DNA from: JBDRRP01 sp964446485
GTDB taxonomy: Bacteria > Desulfobacterota > Desulfobacteria > Desulfobacterales > JBDRRP01
Length of the DNA: 64,000 nucleotides
Direction of reading: 5' to 3'
NCBI GenBank assembly: GCA_964446485.1
Contig: CAYUOU010000012.1
Coordinates: forward strand, 1 to 64,000
Positions 14,788 through 23,152 of this stretch are shown in pieces. Positions within the stretch are counted from its first letter, which is position 1. Each line of letters opens with the position of its first letter. A program made the position numbers and the translations under genes. The notes below the pieces were generated by a model that had not been told where the DNA came from, did not search any database, and worked only from the letters and a program-made list of their open reading frames with translations.

Positions 14788-16872
14788 ATGGAAAAGACGG
14801 TCTATACGCTGTGTTTCATGTGCTCGGTCCGCTGCCCGATCAAGGCGCAGGTGAAAAACGGGCAGGTTGTCTGGCTGGAAGGCAATCCCCACGTTCCCGG
14901 GATGGAAGGCAGCCTGTGCCCTCGCGGCGCGGCGGGTATCGCCCTGCTCAACGACAATGAACGGGTGAAGTCTCCGATGATCAGAGTGGGGGAAAGGGGT
15001 GCCGGCAAGTGGCGACAGGCCAGTTGGGAAGAAGCCCTGGACTACGTGGCCGGCAAACTGAAAACAGTGATCGACAAATACGGCGGACACAGCGTCGTGC
15101 TGGGGGAGCGGACCCAGTTGGCCACCCATGTGAGCAAGACTTTTTTAAAGGCGATCAAATCCCCCAACCATTTTACCCACGACGCATTGTGCAAGGGTTC
15201 GGTCAATACCGCCTGCCGTTCGCTGTTCGGCTACACGGATCCACAGATGGGGATGGACTATAAAAACTGCAAGCAGATCGTCATGTACGGGCGCAACCTT
15301 TTCGAGGCGATCGAAGTCAGGCCGGTAAACAACCTGATGGACGCCCTGGAGAGCGGGGCGAAAATGACCTACATCGACCCGAGGGTGACCAAAACGGCTA
15401 CCAAGGCCCATCGTTACTGGATGATTCGGCCGGGCACAGACCTGGCGCTCAATTATGCCCTGATTCATGTCATCATCAGAGACCGGCTCTACGATGCCGC
15501 CTACGTGGACCGCTGGGTACTCGGGCTGAGCGAGCTGAGCGACTTCATCTCACCGTATACGCCTGAATGGGCTGAAAAAGAAACGGGTATTTCGGCCTAT
15601 GAGATCGAGACCTTCGCCCGGGAACTCAGCCAGGATGCACCGCATGTGATTTTCCATTTCGGTTATCGCGGCGCCAACCACACCAATGAAATTTACATGC
15701 GGCGATCAATCATGATTCTGAATTCGTTGATGGGCTCGGTGGAGGTGAAAGGCGGCTATTTTTTCAAGAAGGGACCCGGCGAAGAAGGGGGAAAGCCGGC
15801 CCGTAAACTGACCGACCAGAAATTTCCCGGCATCGACGTGCCGCGCTTTGACAAAGTGGGGACCCCTGATTTTCCCCTTCCCGACCCTGCCCATGGCCTG
15901 CCCCAGATGCTGCCGCACGCGATTCTCAACAATGACCCCTACCCTCTGAAGGCGCTGATCGCCTACCGGTTCGATCCGCTCATGTCCATTAACGACACCA
16001 ACCTCACCAAAAAGGCTTTGAAAGAGCTGGATCTGATCGTTGCTATCGATATCAACTACAGCGATATCGCCTGGTACAGCGACGTGATCCTGCCCGAGTC
16101 CATGTACCTGGAGCGAACCGACTGCATCCAGCAGGCCAATGGCCTTAAACCCCAGATGTTTCTACGTCAGCAGGTGGTGCCCCCCCGATACGATACCCGC
16201 GATGGCGCCATGATTCTCAAGCAGATCGGTGAACGGATCGGTATCGGCGCGTTTTTCCCTTACGAATCTACGGAAGACCTGGTGAAATGGCAGTTGGAGG
16301 GGACGGGTTTCACCCGGGAGGATTTCGATGCCAAGGGCAGCGTGGCCTATGGCAAGAGGCAGATTTTATGGGACCGCACCGACGGGATCAAATTCAAGAC
16401 CCCCTCGGGCAAAATCGAATTCAAATCATCGCTGTTGGAAAATGCCGGGTTTGAATCCTTCCCCGAATACGAGCCCATGCCGTCGCCTCCCGAGGGACAA
16501 TTCCGGCTGTGCACGGGCCGAAACGCCCTGCACACCCATATTTCCACCCAGAACAATCCCTATCTGAACGAGATCTGCTCGGAGAATACCCTCTGGATCA
16601 ATGACGAAAAGGCAGCTGCTATGGGGATCAAAACAGGGGATTTGGTCGAAGTGTTTTCCGAGCAGGGGACCGGTATCATCAAGGCCTACGTCTCCAATCT
16701 CATCCATCCGGAAAGCGTTTTCATGCTTCATGGTTTCGGCCATGAGGCCGTGTTGGCCACCCGGTCTTTTAAAAAAGGAGTCAATGACGCGGCGCTGATG
16801 AAGAATGTTTCCGACATGATCGGCGGCAGTCCGGCCTTGCACGACACGTTTGTTACCGTTAAGGCAGCATAA
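14788..16872 (+). CDS. cytoplasmic molybdopterin oxidoreductase, PhsA/PsrA-like
   Basis: A 694-aa member of the DMSO-reductase superfamily. The [4Fe-4S] ligands are C9, C12, C16 and C44 (CxxCxxxC then SLCPRG). C135 in HDALCKGS is the likely molybdenum ligand, as in the thiosulfate/polysulfide reductase branch. The C-terminal molybdopterin-dinucleotide domain starts near FRLCTGRNALHTH and includes NDEKAAAMGIKTGDLVEV. The start at 14788 is supported by CTGGAGG; earlier frame extension is non-coding. No Tat signal precedes the iron-sulfur motif, so unlike PhsA and PsrA it should be cytoplasmic. It is followed by a four-cluster ferredoxin-like protein and a NAD(P)-type flavoprotein, which likely feed it electrons. 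The substrate is probably a sulfur compound, inferred from family and from the TauE neighbour. Confidence 0.88.
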   Translation: MEKTVYTLCFMCSVRCPIKAQVKNGQVVWLEGNPHVPGMEGSLCPRGAAGIALLNDNERVKSPMIRVGERGAGKWRQASWEEALDYVAGKLKTVIDKYGGHSVVLGERTQLATHVSKTFLKAIKSPNHFTHDALCKGSVNTACRSLFGYTDPQMGMDYKNCKQIVMYGRNLFEAIEVRPVNNLMDALESGAKMTYIDPRVTKTATKAHRYWMIRPGTDLALNYALIHVIIRDRLYDAAYVDRWVLGLSELSDFISPYTPEWAEKETGISAYEIETFARELSQDAPHVIFHFGYRGANHTNEIYMRRSIMILNSLMGSVEVKGGYFFKKGPGEEGGKPARKLTDQKFPGIDVPRFDKVGTPDFPLPDPAHGLPQMLPHAILNNDPYPLKALIAYRFDPLMSINDTNLTKKALKELDLIVAIDINYSDIAWYSDVILPESMYLERTDCIQQANGLKPQMFLRQQVVPPRYDTRDGAMILKQIGERIGIGAFFPYESTEDLVKWQLEGTGFTREDFDAKGSVAYGKRQILWDRTDGIKFKTPSGKIEFKSSLLENAGFESFPEYEPMPSPPEGQFRLCTGRNALHTHISTQNNPYLNEICSENTLWINDEKAAAMGIKTGDLVEVFSEQGTGIIKAYVSNLIHPESVFMLHGFGHEAVLATRSFKKGVNDAALMKNVSDMIGGSPALHDTFVTVKAA

Positions 16873-16956
16873 CCGGTCGCGATGTCATCATACCGCCGGC
16901 GAAGTCAGCAGAACAGGCCGGCAAGATCGGTTTTGCGCCAAACCAGGAGGATGTTA

Positions 16957-17463
16957 ATGAGCCAATATTATCTCTTTCAGGATACGAAAAAATGCATCGG
17001 GTGCCACACCTGTGCCGTGCAGTGCAAAAGCAACAAGCGCCTGCCTGTGGGGCCAAAAATCAGCCAGATCGTCCAGGTCGGCCCAAAGCTCGTCAACGGA
17101 AAGCCCAAAGCGGCGTATATCTTCATGCCGTGCTTTCACTGCGAGGACCCCTGGTGCGTGGCGGCCTGCCCCACCGGCGCGATGCAAAAACGCCCTAAGG
17201 ACGGCATCGTTTTTATCGATGCCGGCATGTGTGTGGGTTGCAAGGCATGCATCACCGCGTGTCCCTGGGGGGCACCCCAGTGGAACCCGGAAACGGGCAA
17301 AGCCGTCAAATGCGATTACTGCATGGACCGCGTCGACGCGGGGCTGCGCCCCGCCTGCGTGACGGTGTGCACCACTCACTGTCTTTCCTTCGGAAAAGCC
17401 GTAGACGCCCTGACCCATGTGAAGCGCTCTCGGCATGCTCAGGCGGTGGCGGCCCTGGACTAA
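16957..17463 (+). CDS. 4x[4Fe-4S] electron-transfer subunit (PsrB/PhsB/HycB-like)
   Basis: A 168-aa protein with four cysteine quartets typical of DMSO-reductase-family electron-transfer subunits: CIGCHTCAVQC (13-23), MPCFHCEDPWCVAAC (about 59-71), CVGCKACITACP (92-102) and CDYCMD with PACVTVC (119-138). It lacks a signal peptide and membrane segment, so it serves the cytoplasmic molybdoenzyme encoded just upstream. The start at 16957 follows AGGAGG by six bases; an in-frame ATG at 16951 is too close. It likely wires the catalytic subunit to the flavin and ferredoxin domains of the next gene product. Confidence 0.92.
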   Translation: MSQYYLFQDTKKCIGCHTCAVQCKSNKRLPVGPKISQIVQVGPKLVNGKPKAAYIFMPCFHCEDPWCVAACPTGAMQKRPKDGIVFIDAGMCVGCKACITACPWGAPQWNPETGKAVKCDYCMDRVDAGLRPACVTVCTTHCLSFGKAVDALTHVKRSRHAQAVAALD

Positions 17464-17556
17464 GTGCCGCCTCCGCGCACTGCGACAACGCTTCGACGCC
17501 CTGCCCGCCGGCACGGCGTCGATGGCGTCGGCATAAAAACCTGTTAGGATACCGCA

Positions 17557-19740
17557 ATGACGCCACGTTCCTGCCCCGTGAACGATCTCTATAACGATGT
17601 TTTCCAGGCGATTGAAGATGATCGCCTGGTGGTTCCGCGTTGCCGCCGCCTGGCGGAAGAAATCCGAGATTTACTTCGAGACATTGCCTGGGGGCGGGCC
17701 GGTGCGGATCATTTGCCGGCCATCTCCGGTCTGGTGGCCGAGCTGCAGTCAGCGTCCATCGATGCGCCCACCCAGAAGCTGGCTGCCGACATCGCGGACT
17801 GCATCGACGGACACCGCGAGACATTCGTCAGCCATGTCGACACGCACAACTGTGCCAACGGCGATTGTGTCCGATTGGTGCCGGCCCCCTGCCAGATGAC
17901 CTGCCCGGCAGGTATCGACGTGCCCAGCTATGTCAATCTGATTGCCATGGGCCGCGACGACGAAGCCATCGAGGTGATTCGAAAAGACAACCCCTTTCCC
18001 TGGGTCTGCGGCTTGATCTGCACGCGGCCCTGCGAGTTCATGTGCGTGCGTGGCCGCATCGACACTCCCATTTCCATTAAGTTTCTCAAAGGGTACGCTG
18101 CGGAAAAGGCGCTTTCCGACCGGCGCTACACCAATCCTCCGAAAGCCCCGGACAAGGGTAAAAAGGTGGCGGTGATCGGCGCGGGTCCCGGTGGTATGAG
18201 CGCGGCCTACTACCTGTCTCTAAAAGGATATGACGTTCGGGTGCTGGAAGCCCAGCCGGTGGCCGGCGGTATGATGATGGTGGGGATTCCCCGCTACCGG
18301 CTGCCCCGGGAGGTCATCGACCGGGAAGTGGCCATGATCGAGGAACTGGGGGCGGAATTTCTTTTCAACGTACGCTACGGTGTCGATGTCGACATGGATC
18401 AGCTTCGGAAAGAAGGGTTCGAGGCGTTTTTGTTCACCATCGGCGCCCACAAGGCATTCAAGTTGGGAATCCCCGGGGAAAACGACTATCCCCAGGTGGG
18501 CGATGCCATCGATTTTCTTCGACGTGTCGCCCTCGGTGACCGCCGGCGGCCAGGTGATCATGTGGTTGTGATCGGCGGCGGCAACGTGGCCATTGATGCC
18601 GCTCGAACCAGTTTGAGGCTCGGGGCGGATTCGGTGACCATCGCCTATCGCCGTTCTCGAAACGAAATGCCCGCCGATCCGGAGGAAGTGGAGCAGGCCG
18701 AGGAAGAGGGCATCCACATGGCATTTCTCACGGTCCCCTGCGCCGTGGTGGGCAACGGGTGCGTGGAGGGCTTGGAGTGTCTTCGCGCCGAGCTCAAGAA
18801 ACGGCCTGACAGTGACCGAATGACACCCGTTCCCGTGGAAGGCAGTGAATTCGTGATGCCCGTTGATGCCGTCATCTGTGCCATTGGCCAGCAGGTGGAC
18901 GTTGAGTGCGTGGGGGGCGTCTGCGATCTGGAGTGGACGCGGCGAAAAACCATCCACACCAATTCGGTGAGTATGGAAACGGCGATTCCAGGGGTATTTG
19001 CCGCCGGTGATGCCGTCACCGGCCCGGCCACGGTGGTAGAGGCCATCGGCGGCGGCAAGCGAGCCGCCGAAGCCATCGATCGTTATTTTGCCGGCATTCC
19101 CCAACCCCAAATGCCCCCGGTGCCGGTCCGCCGGCGACGGACGCCGTGGCTCGAGGTGCCGGCTACCACCAAGATGGTGATCAAGCGGCCTGAGATGCCG
19201 CTACTCAATATCGAGCGTCGGCGAACGACTTTTCAGCAGGTGGAACTGGGCTATACGGAGAACATGGTTCGCGAAGAGGCCCGGCGCTGTCTTCGTTGCG
19301 ACATCTGCCTTCGCTGCGGTACCTGCGTGAAGATCTGCCGCGACAAGATGGGCATCGATGCCCTTCGGATGGGGTATCTCGATTTCGACCATCCAGGCCC
19401 AACGGATTTTCGCGTCACCGAGGAGCGCTGCATCCTTTGCGGGGCTTGCGCCGCCAACTGCCCCAACGAAGCCATTCGCATCGAGGACCGCGACGGCGAG
19501 AGAGTGCTCAGCCTTTGCGGCACCATTTTGAACCGGCAGCCGCTGGTGACCTGCCGGGATTGCGGGAAAACCCTTGGGCCGGCACGGTATCTCGATTTTG
19601 TTCGGCAACGGACCGCCGCCGTGAGTCCCCTGCCGGCGGATCGCAATCTCTGCGAGGACTGTGCGCGCACCGCCACGGCGGCCAGCCATGCCGACCATGC
19701 GCCCATGGGTAAGACGACGGTGCCCGGCGGCAGGCTCTAG
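17557..19740 (+). CDS. GltD-like FAD/NAD(P)-binding iron-sulfur oxidoreductase subunit
   Basis: A 727-aa multi-domain flavoprotein. Residues 1-100 form a helical region like that in NuoF-linked proteins. A DPYD-type iron-sulfur domain follows (C112, C116, C151, C155, C159, C163). Then come an FAD-binding fold with GAGPGG (208-213), a second Rossmann site VVVIGGGNVAIDAAR (336-350) for NAD(P)H, and GVFAAGDAVTGPATVVEA near 479. Residues 581-635 hold two 4Fe-4S motifs, and the end carries an extra four-Cys module (C666, C669, C699, C702). It likely oxidises NAD(P)H, or splits electrons between NAD(P) and ferredoxin, for the molybdoenzyme. The four-Cys module recurs in the subunit at 20411-21199. 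Confidence 0.9.
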   Translation: MTPRSCPVNDLYNDVFQAIEDDRLVVPRCRRLAEEIRDLLRDIAWGRAGADHLPAISGLVAELQSASIDAPTQKLAADIADCIDGHRETFVSHVDTHNCANGDCVRLVPAPCQMTCPAGIDVPSYVNLIAMGRDDEAIEVIRKDNPFPWVCGLICTRPCEFMCVRGRIDTPISIKFLKGYAAEKALSDRRYTNPPKAPDKGKKVAVIGAGPGGMSAAYYLSLKGYDVRVLEAQPVAGGMMMVGIPRYRLPREVIDREVAMIEELGAEFLFNVRYGVDVDMDQLRKEGFEAFLFTIGAHKAFKLGIPGENDYPQVGDAIDFLRRVALGDRRRPGDHVVVIGGGNVAIDAARTSLRLGADSVTIAYRRSRNEMPADPEEVEQAEEEGIHMAFLTVPCAVVGNGCVEGLECLRAELKKRPDSDRMTPVPVEGSEFVMPVDAVICAIGQQVDVECVGGVCDLEWTRRKTIHTNSVSMETAIPGVFAAGDAVTGPATVVEAIGGGKRAAEAIDRYFAGIPQPQMPPVPVRRRRTPWLEVPATTKMVIKRPEMPLLNIERRRTTFQQVELGYTENMVREEARRCLRCDICLRCGTCVKICRDKMGIDALRMGYLDFDHPGPTDFRVTEERCILCGACAANCPNEAIRIEDRDGERVLSLCGTILNRQPLVTCRDCGKTLGPARYLDFVRQRTAAVSPLPADRNLCEDCARTATAASHADHAPMGKTTVPGGRL

Positions 19741-19838
19741 CGGACGGGCGATTGCCTTTTTTTGATGATCGGTGTTTGCTTCTGGGCTAATCACAATTGC
19801 CTTTAGATGAGCGCTTTTTGGCAGACAGGAGAACAACC

Positions 19839-20048
19839 ATGTCCTTTCGCAGAGGCCAGAAGGTCGAGGTATTTCGGGTGTCGACAGACGACAGCTGGCA
19901 GTCGTACATGGATGCCTTTGTGGGGCTGCACGGTATCATCACCGATCCGGATACCGCCATCAACGATCCGGATGCGCTGGTGGAGGTCAGTCTCCAGGAT
20001 AAAGGCACCCACCGATTGCCGCAGGATTGCCTCCGCCTGCTCGATTGA
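19839..20048 (+). CDS. small SH3/KOW-like protein of the molybdoenzyme operon
   Basis: A 69-aa acidic protein. The start at 19839 is chosen because AGGAGA lies 6-8 bases upstream; the frame opens earlier without such a site. FRRGQKVEVFRVS, then VGLHGIITDPD, and VEVSLQDKGTHRLPQDCLRL suggest a small beta-barrel of the SH3/KOW type. I do not recognise a family. Its place between the flavoprotein and the CBS-domain gene suggests a structural or assembly subunit. It is too short for catalysis. Confidence 0.65.
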   Translation: MSFRRGQKVEVFRVSTDDSWQSYMDAFVGLHGIITDPDTAINDPDALVEVSLQDKGTHRLPQDCLRLLD

Positions 20049-20093
20049 CGTCAGCCACCGATCCTGATCCCGCATCACCCGATGAGAGGGACC

Positions 20094-20381
20094 ATGCGCC
20101 TGAGGGATGTGATAGATTCGTACCGGTATACCGTGGATGACACGCAGGGGGACGACGAGACCGGGAAGGTACTGGTGGCGTCAGTGAACGATTCTGTCGT
20201 GTCCGTTGCCGAGACCATGCTCCGTAAGGGCGTCGCGCATGTGATCGTTATGGATGGTGAATCGAGGGTCGGCATGGTGCCGTTGCCTGGGATTCTGTCG
20301 GCCGCCTTGGAGATACTCAAGGATGAATTAATGACGCTTCATCGCTATATCGAGGACCTGCATGCAGCAAGAATGGACTGA
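20094..20381 (+). CDS. CBS-domain protein of the molybdoenzyme operon
   Basis: A 95-aa protein containing one CBS motif (SVNDSVVSVAETMLRKGVAHVIVMDG, then VGMVPLPGIL) with a C-terminal helix. CBS domains bind adenine nucleotides and act in pairs, so a homodimer is expected. ATG at 20094 follows GAGAGGG; an ATG at 20082 has no ribosome binding site. A CBS subunit inside a redox operon could gate the enzyme by ATP/AMP or NAD(H) status. That is inference. Confidence 0.75.
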   Translation: MRLRDVIDSYRYTVDDTQGDDETGKVLVASVNDSVVSVAETMLRKGVAHVIVMDGESRVGMVPLPGILSAALEILKDELMTLHRYIEDLHAARMD

Positions 20382-20410
20382 CCCCCCTATCATATCAATA
20401 AGGAATCACC

Positions 20411-21199
20411 GTGTTTGACATTACCATCGACGACACCAGGCTATCTGTCGAAGAAGGCCGGACCGTATTGGACGTGGCCAGAGCGAACGGGATCGACATT
20501 CCTACCCTTTGTTTTCATTCGGCCCTCAAGCCGTCTGGGTCTTGCAAGCTCTGCGCGGTTGCGGTGACCGCAGCCAACGGCCGGTCGACCATCATGCTGT
20601 CTTGCATTCTCAAGGCCAAGCCGGGCATGATCATTGCCACTCGGGGGGAAGCGGTGACCGAGGCCCGCATCCGGGCCTTCGAACGACTGATCCGGCTAGC
20701 ACCCACCGCAGCGGTGATTCGTCAACTTGCCGAAGACCACGATGTGCCCATTGGGCCCCGACCGGACGGTTGCATCCGCTGCCGGCTGTGCATTCGCGTT
20801 TGCAAGGAAATCGTGGGCCCTGAGGCGCTGAAGATGGAAAAACGCACCGACGGCCACTATGTCGTTCCCGAGGCGGGGCGGTGCATCGGCTGCGGCACTT
20901 GCGCCAACCTTTGTCCCACCGGCGCCATCCATGTCAGCGATGCGGATGGCGTACGCACCATCGCCATCCGCGATGAGGTTATCGGCAGGCATCCCCTGGA
21001 GCGCTGCGAGGGCTGTGGCAAGCGTTTTGCCACGCCGAAGTTCTTGGACCTCGTCCAGCATCGCACCTTGGCCCACCACTCAGACGTGAAAACCCACCAC
21101 CGATATTGCCCGACCTGCGCCAAACTTTTTTCAGACCGCGTGGGGGCCATTCGCGCCAAGATACCGGGCAGTGATCTGCCGCCGGGAATCGTCGAGTGA
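20411..21199 (+). CDS. NuoG/HoxU-like 2Fe-2S and 2x[4Fe-4S] subunit
   Basis: A 262-aa iron-sulfur protein starting with GTG. Residues 1-75 form a plant-type 2Fe-2S ferredoxin domain (C34, C45, C48, C65). Residues 121-131 and 158-168 hold two 4Fe-4S motifs (CIRCRLCIRVC and CIGCGTCANLC). The last 70 residues carry a four-Cys module (C199, C202, C233, C236) followed by a Lys-rich tail. The N-terminal part matches HoxU, NuoG and the diaphorase side of NADH-linked hydrogenases. With the flavoprotein at 17557-19740 it forms a plausible NAD(P)H-ferredoxin-molybdoenzyme relay. It is the last gene of the operon; the next gene is convergent. Confidence 0.88.
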   Translation: MFDITIDDTRLSVEEGRTVLDVARANGIDIPTLCFHSALKPSGSCKLCAVAVTAANGRSTIMLSCILKAKPGMIIATRGEAVTEARIRAFERLIRLAPTAAVIRQLAEDHDVPIGPRPDGCIRCRLCIRVCKEIVGPEALKMEKRTDGHYVVPEAGRCIGCGTCANLCPTGAIHVSDADGVRTIAIRDEVIGRHPLERCEGCGKRFATPKFLDLVQHRTLAHHSDVKTHHRYCPTCAKLFSDRVGAIRAKIPGSDLPPGIVE

Positions 21200-21250
21200 G
21201 TCTGCGGAATCGGAATCCCTCCTATCGTCGTTTTATGTACCGCACCCCCG

Positions 21251-22429
21251 TTATTGAAACAGACTGTGGAATTGCCCATAGCCTTCCTTTTCGAGATCTT
21301 CGGCGGCGATGAACCGAAGGGCCGCGGAGTTGATACAGTAGCGCAGACCGGTGGGTGCCGGGCCGTCGTTGAACAAATGCCCCAGATGGCTGTCGCCATG
21401 TTTGCTGCGGACTTCAGTGCGCACCATGAAAAAGCTCGTGTCTTGGTGCTCCAGGACGTTTTCCGGGACGAGGGGACGCGTGAAGCTCGGCCACCCTGTC
21501 CCTGATTTGAATTTGTCCGTGGAGCTGAACAGGGGCTCTCCGGAAACGATGTCCACGTAGATGCCGGGCTCCTTGTTGTCCCAATATTCGTTGTTGAAAG
21601 GGGGTTCCGTGCCGCTTTTACGGGCCACCTTGTACTGCATGGGCGTGAGTTTTTCTTTGAGTGCGGCATCATCGGGGCGGCTGTACACTTCCCCGACACC
21701 GGCCATCTTGCCGGCCGACGACATCTCTTTTTTTGTGGTGGGCGACATTTTCGTTTCCATGGGGTCCTTTTTCATGTCCTTGGCGCCGATGGGCTGCGCG
21801 TCTTTCCAGGTTTTTTCCAGAAACTGGTCCCGGCCGGAGCCCGACCGGTAGAAGCTGTACCGAATGGGGTTCTTGGAGTAGTAGTCCTGGTGGTAATCCT
21901 CTGCCGGGTAAAACGTTCCCAGCGGAAGAATGTCGGTGACGATGGGTTTCACAAAACGCATGGTCGCGCCGATCCGTTCTTTGGACACCTCCGCCAGGTG
22001 CTTTTCCTCGGCATTGGCGTAGAAGATCGCGCTGCGATATTGGCTGCCCCGATCCACGAACTGTCCCCCGGGGTCGGTGGGATCCACGTGACGCCAGAAA
22101 ATTTCCAGCAGTTCGTCATAGGTGATCTTGTCAGGGTCATAAACCACTTTCACGGCTTCGATGTGGCCGGTGCCGCCGGCAGATACCTGTTGATAGGTGG
22201 GATTTTCGATCCGGCCACCGGTGTATCCCGAGATGACCTCAAGGACGCCATCGACTTTTTCAAAATCGGATTCCGTGCACCAGAAACATCCGCCGGCGAA
22301 AACCGCCGATTGTGTGGTTGCTGATTGATTCATCATAGGCTTCTCCATGTTTTTGTCCTTGCTGCTTACCTGATGGACACCTATCAGGATGACAGCAAAT
22401 CCGAGCGTGATCCAAAAAAGGGTCTTCAT
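21251..22429 (-). CDS. msrAB: bifunctional peptide-methionine (S)/(R)-S-oxide reductase, MsrA-MsrB fusion
   Basis: About 392 aa. A hydrophobic N-terminus (FWITLGFAVILIG) suggests an exported or anchored protein. The MsrA domain has the catalytic GCFWC (about 47-51), and the MsrB domain has GTGWPSF and the catalytic Cys in RYCINSAALRF. The two CxxC zinc pairs of many MsrB proteins are missing (GEPLFSS and EVRSKHGDSHLGH take their places), so this is the zinc-less type. A Met/Lys-rich linker joins the domains. It repairs oxidised methionine in the envelope. GGAGGTGCCAC precedes the ATG at 22429; the upstream open frame is non-coding. Confidence 0.93.
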   Translation of the reverse strand: MKTLFWITLGFAVILIGVHQVSSKDKNMEKPMMNQSATTQSAVFAGGCFWCTESDFEKVDGVLEVISGYTGGRIENPTYQQVSAGGTGHIEAVKVVYDPDKITYDELLEIFWRHVDPTDPGGQFVDRGSQYRSAIFYANAEEKHLAEVSKERIGATMRFVKPIVTDILPLGTFYPAEDYHQDYYSKNPIRYSFYRSGSGRDQFLEKTWKDAQPIGAKDMKKDPMETKMSPTTKKEMSSAGKMAGVGEVYSRPDDAALKEKLTPMQYKVARKSGTEPPFNNEYWDNKEPGIYVDIVSGEPLFSSTDKFKSGTGWPSFTRPLVPENVLEHQDTSFFMVRTEVRSKHGDSHLGHLFNDGPAPTGLRYCINSAALRFIAAEDLEKEGYGQFHSLFQ

Positions 22430-22612
22430 GTGGCACCTCCCAATATTTCGTGGTCTGGCACGGTCTCGGCCATGAATTTTTTTGCTGCAGCCGTTTCTCA
22501 TTTCACGAAATATAAGACAGTTATCCAGCGCATGTCCAAAAAACGGTAAAGATTTTGTCACCTTTGTCGCGGCAGGGTCGAAAAACTCGCGGATCTGGGC
22601 GCCGAAGCGATC

Positions 22613-23152
22613 ATGGGGACGCGGCCCATCGTCAGGGAAAACGGCAGTTTTCGAAACGCGGCCTACCTTTGGACGGCATCCACTGGCGCCCAGCCGGTTC
22701 ACGAGAAATACCACCTGCCCGATGAAGATGGCTACTGGGAGCATTCATGGTACGACCGGGGGGAAAAACGGTTCGAGATCTGTCGGTGCCTCGGGATGCG
22801 CATCGGCGTGCAGATCTGCACGGAGATGCGGTTCTTCGAGTGGGCGCGCCACTATGCCGCCTCACGGGCGGATCTCTTGTGCGTGCCGCGGGCGACGCCG
22901 CACGGATCCCTCGGAAAATGGCTGGCCGGCGGTCAGGCGGCTGCCGTGTGCGCCGGTGCCTATTGCCTGTCATCGAATCTCTGGTACCCGGTGGGTGACA
23001 CTGCTGATTGCGGAGGGATGGGGTGGGTCATTTCCCCGGAAGGGGACGTGCTCGCGGAAACCGGTGAGGACCTTCCCTTTGCCACGGTCGAGGTGGATCT
23101 TTCCGCTGCCCGCCGCAGCAAACACACCTACCCGCGTTACGTGCCGGAGTGA
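22613..23152 (+). pseudogene. 5'-truncated carbon-nitrogen hydrolase (nitrilase superfamily)
   Basis: 179 residues from an internal ATG; the frame is open back to 22550, and the residues just upstream (LADLGAEAIM) still look like nitrilase sequence, so coding homology extends past the ATG. The catalytic Lys (EKYHLPDEDGYWEHSW) and Cys (GVQICTEMRFFEWAR) are kept, but the N-terminal part with the catalytic Glu is absent. Full members have about 260-300 aa. There is no ribosome binding site. It overlaps the convergent TRAP gene by 16 bases. I read it as a decayed gene whose 5' end was lost near the msrAB control region. Confidence 0.7.
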
